DNA of 12,029 nt from Sulfuricurvum sp. IAE1 (GTDB lineage Bacteria; Campylobacterota; Campylobacteria; Campylobacterales; Sulfurimonadaceae), in contig CAMBHX010000043.1 of NCBI GenBank assembly GCA_945867285.1, positions 1-12,029 of the forward strand, given 5' to 3'. The notes beneath the pieces were generated by a model. It worked only from the letters and a program-made list of their open reading frames with translations, had not been told where the DNA came from and did no database searches. Both the position numbers and the translations under genes were made by a program. Below are positions 1 through 6,577 of the stretch, in pieces (within the stretch, counting starts at the first letter, position 1; each line of letters opens with the position of its first letter).

Positions 1-23
1 AGTGATAAGGTAAACTTGCGCAT
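1..23 (-). CDS. Start of an unidentified gene (N-terminus only)
   Basis: The minus strand reads ATG at 23-21 and stays open to the window edge, giving MRKFTLS and an eighth codon beginning CT (Leu). The ATG directly abuts the TAA stop of the endonuclease IV gene. It is preceded by AAGGAG five bases upstream, inside the end of that gene, which is close to an ideal ribosome binding site. This makes a real, translationally linked downstream gene likely. Eight residues are too few to identify the product. Confidence 0.55.
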
Positions 24-872
24 TTACGCTCCTTGCATTGAATAAAGTAATTGTATCTCTTGAGCCCAAATCGTCTCATCGATGGTTTCAAGTACCAAAG
101 GTATATCATCCATCCTCGGATCATTCATCAAAAAGCCAAACGCATCCAACCCGATTTTTCCTTTGCCCAGTGAATCATGTCGATCCACATGGCTTCCAAG
201 ATCAGGTTTGGAATCGTTGATATGCATCCCTTTAAGATATTGGAACCCAATAATAGCACTAAATTCCTCCCACGTTGCATCATACGCTTCACGTGTACGA
301 ATATCATATCCTGCTGTGAACATATGACACGTGTCAATACAGACTCCTACACGAGATTTATCCTCGATACGTTCAATGATAGCAGCGATGTGTTCAAATC
401 TCCATCCCAAATTTGACCCCTGCCCTGCAGTGTTTTCAATTGTGAGATTAACACCCTCAACCATTTTTATCGCTTCATTCATACTAAGAGCTATACGATC
501 AATACACTCTTCTTCACTTATTTGCTTGAGATGACTTCCAGGATGAAAATTTAACCGATCTAATCCCAGCTGCGAACAACGCTGTAGTTCGTCGATGAAC
601 GCTTCTAACGATTTAAGGCGCTTCTCTTCTTCAGGGTGTCCGAGATTTATTAAATACGAATCATGGGGTAAAATATGGCACGGCTGAATACCACTTTGCG
701 CCAAATTCTCCTTGAATAATCCTATAACCTCATCTTCTAGAGGTTTTGCACTCCACTGTTTTTGGTTTTTGGTAAAAAGGGCAAAGGCACGAGCCCCTAT
801 TTTCATTGCATTTAGAGGTGCGTTAAAAACACCGCCACTAGCGGAGACATGAGCTCCTACGTATTTTGACAT
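24..872 (-). CDS. nfo: Endonuclease IV (AP endonuclease, base excision repair)
   Basis: Nfo cleaves the DNA backbone 5' to abasic sites and removes blocked 3' ends during base excision repair in the cytoplasm. The 282-residue product has the usual length for the AP-endonuclease-2 TIM-barrel family. All nine metal ligands expected for the trinuclear zinc site can be placed: H70, H110, E146, D180, H183, H217, D230, H232 and E262. The family signatures are visible around residues 106-114 (LNFHPGSH), 178-187 (CIDTCHMFTA) and 228-236 (HVDRHDSLG). The ATG at 872 is supported by AGGAAA on the minus strand a few bases upstream. It lies last but one in a minus-strand run, 59 bp after the lipoprotein gene, and its stop touches the ATG of the next gene. 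No truncation or missing catalytic residue is seen. Confidence 0.97.
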   Translation of the reverse strand: MSKYVGAHVSASGGVFNAPLNAMKIGARAFALFTKNQKQWSAKPLEDEVIGLFKENLAQSGIQPCHILPHDSYLINLGHPEEEKRLKSLEAFIDELQRCSQLGLDRLNFHPGSHLKQISEEECIDRIALSMNEAIKMVEGVNLTIENTAGQGSNLGWRFEHIAAIIERIEDKSRVGVCIDTCHMFTAGYDIRTREAYDATWEEFSAIIGFQYLKGMHINDSKPDLGSHVDRHDSLGKGKIGLDAFGFLMNDPRMDDIPLVLETIDETIWAQEIQLLYSMQGA

Positions 873-931
873 AGTAATTTCCTAGATATAAATATCAGAT
901 TTTATCCCTTTTTTCCTACACAATGTTGAAT

Positions 932-1441
932 TTAGCGACTTATGTTTCCTTCAGAAACATCTTCAATCTTTATCATCACCCCATTGAGCCTGTCTTTAAA
1001 GAGTATCTCTCCATTTTTACGTCGGTACATTATATCTATATCATCATTTCGAATGTACTGGTATTGAACGCCATTACACGCTTCACTCTTACCCAATCCA
1101 GAAAAAATATCGACATTTTGCAAAATTCGACGCAGTGTATCAGAAGGATAATGGGGATTCAAATACTCTTGGGTAAATTTTGCCTCGCTCATACACCCGA
1201 TGCTCACACAAACACCCTTTTCGTCCAAGGTTATTTTCTCTATCGAAACACCTGCAGTGAACATCTCAACTTCTACAGCATCATCATCGTAACGCACATA
1301 TCCCATATCTGAATATTTTATTTTTGGAGTTTTAAAAGTGATAACTTTTGGTTCACTGATTGAAAATGTATGCGTTGAGCAGCCAGTAAATAACAATACA
1401 CAGGATAAAAAAAAGAAAGAAAATGAGTAATTAGCACTCAT
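932..1441 (-). CDS. Small putative lipoprotein of unknown function
   Basis: This is a 169-residue protein that I do not recognise. The N-terminus has a hydrophobic stretch (residues 7-19, rich in Phe and Leu) ending in FTGC with C21, so a type II (lipoprotein) signal peptide is the best reading, with the mature protein starting at Cys21 and lipid-anchored in a membrane. Two points are atypical: the n-region has no Lys or Arg before the hydrophobic core, and the -3 lipobox position is Phe. The mature part is mixed polar sequence with two cysteines (C58, C63) and a further one near residue 120. The start lies six bases after the stop of the J-domain gene and is in the same frame (TAG TTT TAT ATG), without a clear Shine-Dalgarno, so translational coupling is likely. 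A run of eight T on the coding strand lies inside the signal-peptide codons. Confidence 0.8.
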   Translation of the reverse strand: MSANYSFSFFFLSCVLLFTGCSTHTFSISEPKVITFKTPKIKYSDMGYVRYDDDAVEVEMFTAGVSIEKITLDEKGVCVSIGCMSEAKFTQEYLNPHYPSDTLRRILQNVDIFSGLGKSEACNGVQYQYIRNDDIDIMYRRKNGEILFKDRLNGVMIKIEDVSEGNISR

Positions 1442-1447
1442 ATAAAA

Positions 1448-2236
1448 CTAGCTCGCCATCCTGAGAGCATCGTAAGCTTCTTGAAGAAGTTTAAACTTTT
1501 CAGTATAACTGTTAACCATTGCAGGATTTTTGGAACTAACACTATCAGGATGATAACGCTTTGCAAGCTTCAAATACTGTTTTTTCAAATCTTTCGGGCG
1601 ACTTCCCATAGGAATTTCAAAAATAGCATGATAGCGAATCATTTTATCCATCTCATCACAGTTAAATCCGAAGCTACTAAATTGTCCATACAGTTTTCCC
1701 ATAAAATCATTATCATACGTATAATTAATCTGATAATGAAGTACCTCTTTTCGATTCAGTGCTTTTTCCAAACGAGCCTTAGAGTACATGCTACTCACAT
1801 CAATATAAATCTGATTAGCAGTAGAACTCAGCACCATAGAAGAAAATTGCTGTTTCAAATACCGCATCACCCAGCGATTATCATCAAGGAAAGTGATTTT
1901 AACACGACTAGGTCCATATGCAAAAAGTTCTACATCAATCTTTTCAGTTTTTCTGTAGGGCATTTCAATACGAATAGCAGCACTTTTGCATTTTTTGAGA
2001 GAACGTCGATAAAAAGGGCTCGCAAGGTCGTTTGCTTTGGTATAACTGTCCGTCAAAGAATCCAAAAAATCTTCTTTTTGCTCCGAAGCAGCTTCGCTGT
2101 TAAGAACTAATACACCATTGTCGAGAAAAAGTGTATTGTTGATATGGTGGTCAAAAAACTCTTCCATCCAAGGCTCTTCAAGGATAGTGTTTTCACCCTG
2201 AACAAAAATAGCGTTATTGCGCAAAACGACTCTCAC
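1448..2236 (-). CDS. Protein with C-terminal J domain (DnaJ-like)
   Basis: J domains stimulate the ATPase of Hsp70 (DnaK) and bring it to specific clients. Here the J domain is at the extreme C-terminus (about residues 203-262) and contains the essential HPD tripeptide at 229-231, preceded by the basic helix II (KKQYLKLAKRY) and followed by helix III (YTEKFKLLQEAYDALR). There is no Gly/Phe region or zinc-finger domain, so this is a type III J protein and not DnaJ itself. The first 200 residues form a soluble domain I cannot name, probably the client or localisation part. The start codon is GTG; it is chosen because GGAGGG ends four bases upstream (2246-2241) and no in-frame ATG lies nearby. 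It is followed six bases later by the lipoprotein gene, with which it probably shares a transcript. Confidence 0.9.
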   Translation of the reverse strand: MRVVLRNNAIFVQGENTILEEPWMEEFFDHHINNTLFLDNGVLVLNSEAASEQKEDFLDSLTDSYTKANDLASPFYRRSLKKCKSAAIRIEMPYRKTEKIDVELFAYGPSRVKITFLDDNRWVMRYLKQQFSSMVLSSTANQIYIDVSSMYSKARLEKALNRKEVLHYQINYTYDNDFMGKLYGQFSSFGFNCDEMDKMIRYHAIFEIPMGSRPKDLKKQYLKLAKRYHPDSVSSKNPAMVNSYTEKFKLLQEAYDALRMAS

Positions 2237-2240
2237 GAAA

Positions 2241-2246
2241 CCCTCC
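2241..2246 (-). promoter_or_regulatory. Strong ribosome binding site that fixes a GTG start
   Basis: The minus strand reads GGAGGG four bases before GTG (2236-2234). It decides the start of the J-domain gene, where no ATG is available near the N-terminus. Confidence 0.8.
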
Positions 2247-2256
2247 GCTCTTACTT

Positions 2257-2262
2257 ATTTTA
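2257..2262 (-). promoter_or_regulatory. Possible -10 element for the J-domain gene
   Basis: The minus strand has TAAAAT about 20 bases upstream of the GTG start, with T-rich runs further upstream (CTTTTTTTGC at 2280-2271), which is the style of sigma-70 promoter seen in this phylum, where a -35 box is often missing. The same spot is an A/T-only inverted repeat (TTATTT-TAAT-AAATAA, 2255-2270). This is suggestive only. Confidence 0.3.
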
Positions 2263-2292
2263 ATAAATAAAGCAAAAAAAGTTCCAAAATAA

Positions 2293-3141
2293 CTATTTGT
2301 TAATTATTTCCTCATAACACTCCGGACGACGGTCTCGGATCAATCCCCAATAATGACGATGTTCGCGAATTGTAGCAGGGTCAAACTCACTGTAGAGAAT
2401 CTCTTCTTTATCACGTGATGCTTCGACAATTTTTTCACCCGTATGATCGGTGATGAACGATGAGCCATAAAACGTCAACGTACAACTCTCACCTACCTCT
2501 TCACCGATGCGATTGGCTGCAATAACAGGGATGATGTTCGCTGCAGAGTGTCCCATCTGAACCCGCTGCCAGTGAGACGCAGAATCCACACCGATTTCAG
2601 GCTCAGACCCGATTGCTGTTGGATAGAAGATCATATCGGCTCCCATGAGGGTAAGTGAGCGCGCGGTTTCCGGAAACCACTGATCCCAGCAAATACCTAC
2701 CCCCACATTTCCAAAGGCAGTTTTCCAGACTTTGAATCCCGTGTCCCCAGGCTCGAAATAAAACTTCTCTTCATACCCAGGACCATCAGGGATATGGGTC
2801 TTACGATAGTTTTCCATAACAGTGCCATCGGCATCAACCATCACGAGAGAATTAAAATAGTGCTCACCGTCGCGCTCAAAATAACTGATTGGCAATACAA
2901 CTCCAAGCTCTTTTGCCAAGGCGCTAAAATGAGTGATGAGAGGATTGTTTTCTAGAGGTTGTGCCCATTCGAAATACTTTTTATCCATATCCTTACAAAA
3001 ATAATATCCCTCAAACAACTCTGGAATTAGAATGATATTGGCTCCATTTTCTGCTGCTTCACGTACCATCCCATCTGCTTTTGCTACATTTGCAGATTTA
3101 TCACTCACCATTTGCATTTGAATTGCGGCTACTTTGACCAT
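2293..3141 (-). CDS. aguB: Carbon-nitrogen hydrolase, probable N-carbamoylputrescine amidase
   Basis: This is a nitrilase-superfamily amidohydrolase; the AguB type converts N-carbamoylputrescine to putrescine, CO2 and ammonia, the last step of putrescine synthesis from arginine via agmatine. The catalytic Glu-Lys-Cys triad is intact at E41 (PELFEG), K114 (NYRKTH) and C151 (GICWDQWFPE). The stretch after the lysine (HIPDGPGYEEKFYFEPG) is typical of the AguB subgroup, as is the 282-residue length. The ATG at 3141 has GAGG seven bases upstream. It is the first gene of a minus-strand run and is divergent from the flagellin gene. Agmatine deiminase (aguA), its usual pathway partner, is not in this window, so the exact substrate is inferred from the family. 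No defects are seen. Confidence 0.9.
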   Translation of the reverse strand: MVKVAAIQMQMVSDKSANVAKADGMVREAAENGANIILIPELFEGYYFCKDMDKKYFEWAQPLENNPLITHFSALAKELGVVLPISYFERDGEHYFNSLVMVDADGTVMENYRKTHIPDGPGYEEKFYFEPGDTGFKVWKTAFGNVGVGICWDQWFPETARSLTLMGADMIFYPTAIGSEPEIGVDSASHWQRVQMGHSAANIIPVIAANRIGEEVGESCTLTFYGSSFITDHTGEKIVEASRDKEEILYSEFDPATIREHRHYWGLIRDRRPECYEEIINK

Positions 3142-3170
3142 AATTAAACCTCGCTCATATTCGTACTAAA

Positions 3171-3199
3171 ATTATAACTCAGCCCTTATTAAATCTTAA
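3171..3199 (-). promoter_or_regulatory. Sigma-70 type promoter of the amidohydrolase gene
   Basis: On the minus strand a perfect TATAAT (3176-3171) is preceded, after 17 bases, by TTAAGA (3199-3194; four of six matches to TTGACA). The predicted transcript starts near 3164, giving a leader of roughly 23 bases. Confidence 0.6.
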
Positions 3200-3214
3200 A
3201 GCTATCAGTGTTAT
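3190..3214 (+). promoter_or_regulatory. Weak candidate flagellar (sigma-28) promoter
   Basis: TAAA at 3190-3193 is followed after 15 bases by TGTTAT (3209-3214), which matches four of six bases of the CGATAT-type -10 used by FliA in this phylum. No GG/GC pair of a sigma-54 site is visible in the 104-bp intergenic region. The match is poor and could be chance; a flagellar sigma factor is expected mainly from the gene's nature. Confidence 0.2.
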
Positions 3215-3245
3215 CCTGTTGTAATAAAGCGTCAAGGAGTCTATT

Positions 3246-3992
3246 ATGAAGATCAATGATCACAGCTACGCGCTCCCAAATCTCAATGCAGAGTCATCCA
3301 AAAGAGATAAAACGTTAGAAAAGATTGCAGCTGCTGTCGAGCTTGGACTACAAGACAGTTCGTCACGCTCCATCGCGGATATGCTTCAAAACCAAATTTC
3401 AACCATGTCCCAAGGGTTGATGAACATCAATGATGGTGTATCTATGATGCAGATCGCTGGAGGAACGCTCAATTCATTAAGTGAACAAACTCAGACACTC
3501 AGTGATCTGAGTGTTCGCTACAACAGTGCTTCACTCAATTCTTCTCAAAAACAAGAGTTGCAAGGGGAGTTTAATCGCACTGCAGAATCAATGCAGCAAA
3601 GCATTAACAGCACAACCTTTAATGGACAAGCCCTCTTTGGAAACAATATGACATTTTCCATTGGAAACGGATCAATCTCAACATCACTTCCAAATCTATC
3701 CACACAGTCACTTTCACTTGAAGATTCCAATAGTATAGACTCATTTCGTGACACACTTACTCAAGCCTCTTCTCAGGTCGGTTCGACAACCAATGAATTT
3801 ATTAGTGCATCTGATAATCTTTTGACTCAAATTACCTCCAATGCGGCAGCAAAGAGTCAAATATCCGATGTAGATTTAGCAAAAACGATCAGTGAGTATC
3901 AGCAAAGTACCAATAAACTAAACATGGCGCAAATCGCGATGGCACATCAACACGATACATTGAAACAAACGATTGGAAGATTATTAGGATAA
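3246..3992 (+). CDS. flaC: FlaC-like short flagellin (secreted flagellin homologue)
   Basis: The 248-residue protein has the conserved coiled-coil ends of flagellin and almost no variable middle. The N-terminal part (about 20-120) contains the family pattern of alternating polar and small residues with MSQGLMNINDGVSMMQIAGG and later SQKQELQGEFNR plus TFNGQALFG. The C-terminal helix (about 205-248: DVDLAKTISEYQQ through QTIGRLLG) is the D0 region used in export and filament packing. Length and architecture match FlaC of Campylobacter jejuni (about 249 residues), which is secreted through the flagellar export apparatus and is not the main filament subunit. It lacks the classic GFRINTN start of major flagellins. 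AAGGAG lies six bases before the ATG. It stands alone, facing argS and divergent from the amidohydrolase, so its assignment as FlaC rests on size and ends, not on neighbours. Confidence 0.85.
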   Translation: MKINDHSYALPNLNAESSKRDKTLEKIAAAVELGLQDSSSRSIADMLQNQISTMSQGLMNINDGVSMMQIAGGTLNSLSEQTQTLSDLSVRYNSASLNSSQKQELQGEFNRTAESMQQSINSTTFNGQALFGNNMTFSIGNGSISTSLPNLSTQSLSLEDSNSIDSFRDTLTQASSQVGSTTNEFISASDNLLTQITSNAAAKSQISDVDLAKTISEYQQSTNKLNMAQIAMAHQHDTLKQTIGRLLG

Positions 3993-4030
3993 AAATTCTG
4001 CCCTGAAAGATCAAGCTTTAGTGCCTTAGC

Positions 4031-4066
4031 CGCTAGCGTAGCCAAAAGTATTCCTTTGACATTCAA
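4031..4066 (+). repeat. Copy A of a short intergenic motif
   Basis: This copy reads CGCTAGCGTAGCC, nine bases, CCTTTG, three bases, TTCAA. The same three blocks occur on the minus strand at 11567-11532 as CGTTAGCATAGCC, eight bases, CCTTTG, four bases, TTCAA. The first block matches 11 of 13 bases and the other two are identical. Copy A lies between the flagellin gene and the argS terminator and contains the 8-bp palindrome CGCTAGCG. It does not form the long hairpin that copy B forms. Confidence 0.45.
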
Positions 4067-4074
4067 AACAAAAT

Positions 4075-4096
4075 AAACCGGATTTACATCCGGTCT
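4075..4096 (-). terminator. Rho-independent terminator of argS, containing the stop codon
   Basis: The minus-strand hairpin has arms ACCGGAT and ATCCGGT with loop GTAA (core 4094-4077), extendable by a G-U and an A-U pair, followed by TTTATTTTGTTTT. The last argS codons form the 5' arm and the argS stop TAA lies in the loop. On the plus strand the tail after the stem is only TCTTTGG, so it would be a poor terminator for the flagellin gene. Confidence 0.75.
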
Positions 4097-5664
4097 TTGG
4101 CGTCGATTCCTAACAAAGAGAGACCTGTTTTGAGTGAAAGTGCAACAACAAGGAGGAGTTTTAGCAATTTTGCTTCATCATCAGTCCCGATAATACGCGT
4201 ATCATAATAAAATTTGTGCAATTTTGCCGCAAGTGCCTTGAGGTAATCAGGAAGCTTTTGCACTTGACGTGACTCAAAAGCATCATCAATGATTTCTGGT
4301 AACAATAATGCCTCAAATAACAAACCATCTGCATCTGCACTCAAGCCATGAAGTTTTGTAGCCATAATGGTTTCAAGCGTCAACTCGCTCTTAGCAATAA
4401 GTGTCTGAATGCGTGCGTGGGCGTATTGGATATAGTAAATTGGATTAGAACTGTCTTGTTTTTTGAGCTCTTCGATGTCAAATTCCAGCGCCGTATCACA
4501 TTTTTTGCTGGCAAACATAAATCGAAGTGCATCTGCACCGATCTCTTCGACCACATCACCCATTTGAATCACTGTTCCTGCACGCTTGGACATCTTAAAC
4601 GGTTCACCATCTTTGAGTAAACTTACCATTTGTGAAAGTTGCACCTCAAGCTTTTGTGCATCATACCCCAAAAAGCTCACTGCTGCTTTGACACGAGCAA
4701 TATAGCCATGATGATCCGCACCCCAGATATTAATATAATGATCATAGCAGCGCTCAAACTTTTGGTTATGATAGATAATATCACCCGCAAGATACGTTGG
4801 ACGTCCATCGTCACGAACCACAACACGGTCATGATCATCACCTAATCCACTCGAACGGATAAAGGTTTTTCCTTCACTCACATAAACGCCATTGCCCATT
4901 TTTGCCATTACACGATCCCACTCATCGTACAATGATGCTTCACCCACAAACGTATCAAAGTGGACATTAATGGCTTTTAAATCCGCAACTATCAGCGCTA
5001 ATATCTTATCTTTAGCCCATAACGCTAACTCTTTTTGGCGACTCTCATCTCGTAATGCCTCATCTCCAAATACCGCTTGAACCTCTTTGGATAAATCCGT
5101 AAGATACTCACCTCGATAATATTTTTCAGGCCACTCAACTGTTTCTCCTAGCAATGCACTACGCCCTTCGAGCTGTAACGACGTTCCTAGTAAATCAATT
5201 TGATTGCCCGCATCATTGACATAATACTCCGCAGTAATATCATAGCCCAAATGTCGACCAAGACGTAATAACGTATCACCGTAAACGGCACCACGTGCAT
5301 GACCGATATGAAGTGGTCCCGTTGGATTTGCACTCACAAATTCCAGCAAGATACTTCCATTTTTTTGTGCGCTTGCAAATGCTTTTGGATCAGTAAGCGC
5401 CCATGATGCATATTCATCCAAAAAAGCTTCCGAAAGACGAAGATTGATGTATCCAGCCACTGATTCGACTGCGCTAAAATGAGGATGCTCCCCAAACGAA
5501 TCTGCCAGTTCCTGGGCGATAGCCATAGGAGATTTACGTAATTCTTTAGCGAGTGAAAAAGCTATAGGGGTGGCAAAATGCCCAAAAGAACGGTCTTTAG
5601 GTTTTTCTAGGGCAACATCACGTTGGAGGGTTTCGCGCAAAAGCGCAGAGACACGTTGCTTCAA
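4084..5664 (-). CDS. argS: Arginyl-tRNA synthetase
   Basis: ArgS is a class I aminoacyl-tRNA synthetase that charges tRNA-Arg with arginine. The 526-residue protein shows the N-terminal Add1-type domain (1-about 100), the SANPTGPLHIGHARGA signature with HIGH at 119-122, the INIWGADHHGY segment (321-331), KMSK at 357-360 and the C-terminal anticodon-binding DALR domain. The start is TTG (5664-5662). It is chosen because an in-frame TAA, the tatA stop, lies just one codon upstream, and because the distance from this residue to the conserved HFATP motif (His29) agrees with my recollection of C. jejuni ArgS. There is no Shine-Dalgarno, so initiation probably depends on ribosomes finishing tatA. 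It is the last gene of the block and ends in its own terminator hairpin. Confidence 0.96.
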   Translation of the reverse strand: MKQRVSALLRETLQRDVALEKPKDRSFGHFATPIAFSLAKELRKSPMAIAQELADSFGEHPHFSAVESVAGYINLRLSEAFLDEYASWALTDPKAFASAQKNGSILLEFVSANPTGPLHIGHARGAVYGDTLLRLGRHLGYDITAEYYVNDAGNQIDLLGTSLQLEGRSALLGETVEWPEKYYRGEYLTDLSKEVQAVFGDEALRDESRQKELALWAKDKILALIVADLKAINVHFDTFVGEASLYDEWDRVMAKMGNGVYVSEGKTFIRSSGLGDDHDRVVVRDDGRPTYLAGDIIYHNQKFERCYDHYINIWGADHHGYIARVKAAVSFLGYDAQKLEVQLSQMVSLLKDGEPFKMSKRAGTVIQMGDVVEEIGADALRFMFASKKCDTALEFDIEELKKQDSSNPIYYIQYAHARIQTLIAKSELTLETIMATKLHGLSADADGLLFEALLLPEIIDDAFESRQVQKLPDYLKALAAKLHKFYYDTRIIGTDDEAKLLKLLLVVALSLKTGLSLLGIDAKDRM

Positions 5665-5667
5665 CGC

Positions 5668-5907
5668 TTACGCTTGTGTAGTAGTTTTTGGAGCTTCGAC
5701 AACTTCAGCTACGACAGTGTCAACTTGTTTTGGAGCTTCAGGAGTCACAGATGTCGCTACTGGAGCTTCTTCATCTTTCATCTCTTTTTTGAAACCTTTG
5801 ATCCCTTGACCAATACTTTTCGCCAAATCAGGTATTTTTTTTGCACCAAAGAGCAAAATAACAATTCCAAAGATTAATAATAATTCAGTTCCGCTTGGCA
5901 TACTCAT
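5668..5907 (-). CDS. tatA: Twin-arginine translocase subunit TatA
   Basis: TatA oligomerises in the inner membrane to allow passage of folded proteins carrying twin-arginine signals, with TatB and TatC. The 79-residue protein starts MSMPSGTELL, has a single membrane helix (about residues 6-21), the conserved FGAKKIP hinge and an amphipathic helix (DLAKSIGQGIKGFKKEM), then a Glu/Val/Thr-rich soluble tail. An open frame extends 27 codons further upstream, but that would overlap gmk, and the family starts only a few residues before the membrane helix. The ATG at 5907 with AAGGA about ten bases upstream is therefore preferred. A second ATG two codons later is also possible. A TATACT hexamer at 5951-5946 could serve as a private -10. 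tatC is not in the window. Confidence 0.93.
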   Translation of the reverse strand: MSMPSGTELLLIFGIVILLFGAKKIPDLAKSIGQGIKGFKKEMKDEEAPVATSVTPEAPKQVDTVVAEVVEAPKTTTQA

Positions 5908-5956
5908 GCTCTTGTGTTCCTTTTTCGTGCAAATTTTGGTGATGAAGTATAACGAT

Positions 5957-6577
5957 TTATTGCTGTGTCCAAACTTGAACAAACTCATTGATTGTCTGTG
6001 TCGGAATTTTCATACGGGCCGCTTTGGCGATGGAAACCAAAACCTGCGCTGCCTCATCAAGATTATCATTAACAACCAAATATTCATATTCACTGATGCG
6101 CTGAACTTCACGTATTGCCATTTCTAAACGCTTATTAATAATATCGTCACTATCCGTACAGCGTGCATACAATCGTTTTTTAAGCTCTTCTAGAGAGGGG
6201 GTTGTCACAAAGACTGAGGTTGTAATATCAGAGAGTCGGTGCATGACAGCATCGTGACCTTGTACATCAATATCAAAAATAACCAGCTTTCCCTCTTTGA
6301 GCGCTTTTTTAACAGGTCCCAAAGATGTTCCATAATAATTGCCATGCACTACAGCATATTCCAAAAACATCTCTTCTTCTATCTCTTTTTTGAATTCTTC
6401 GACGGTAACAAAATGATAGTGCACTCCATTAATCTCTCCCGCTCGCATGGCTCTCGTTGTTGTCGAAATCGAAAAATAAGTCGTTCCTATTTGATTAATG
6501 ATTTTCGAAATCAACGAGCTTTTACCTGCTCCACTAGGGCCTGACAGCACTAAAATCGCCCCTGTTTTAGTATTCAC
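5957..6577 (-). CDS. gmk: Guanylate kinase
   Basis: Gmk phosphorylates GMP to GDP with ATP, an essential step of guanine nucleotide supply. The 206-residue protein has the P-loop GPSGAGKS (13-20), the GMP-binding segment STTTRAMRAGEINGVHYHF (38-56), the HGNYYGTSL motif and the FDIDVQG Walker B-like strand (101-107). The start is GTG (6577-6575), overlapping the TGA of the acidic gene by four bases (GTGA). The codon before it is an in-frame TAA, so no longer start exists, and the next methionines are too far inside the fold. The overlap implies translational coupling to the upstream acidic protein gene. Confidence 0.97.
   Translation of the reverse strand: MNTKTGAILVLSGPSGAGKSSLISKIINQIGTTYFSISTTTRAMRAGEINGVHYHFVTVEEFKKEIEEEMFLEYAVVHGNYYGTSLGPVKKALKEGKLVIFDIDVQGHDAVMHRLSDITTSVFVTTPSLEELKKRLYARCTDSDDIINKRLEMAIREVQRISEYEYLVVNDNLDEAAQVLVSIAKAARMKIPTQTINEFVQVWTQQ

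Noticed and set aside
885..896. Palindrome GATAT-AA-ATATC just upstream of the endonuclease IV gene.
   Set aside because: Short and A/T-rich; expected by chance in such intergenic DNA.
1439..1450. Stop-codon readthrough fusing the J-domain protein to the lipoprotein (same frame, TAG TTT TAT ATG).
   Set aside because: Fusion would bury a lipoprotein signal inside a cytoplasmic protein; ordinary translational coupling explains the arrangement.
5908..5988. N-terminal extension of TatA by 27 residues.
   Set aside because: It would overlap the end of gmk and place 27 residues before a helix that normally lies at the very N-terminus; a better start with AAGGA exists at 5907.
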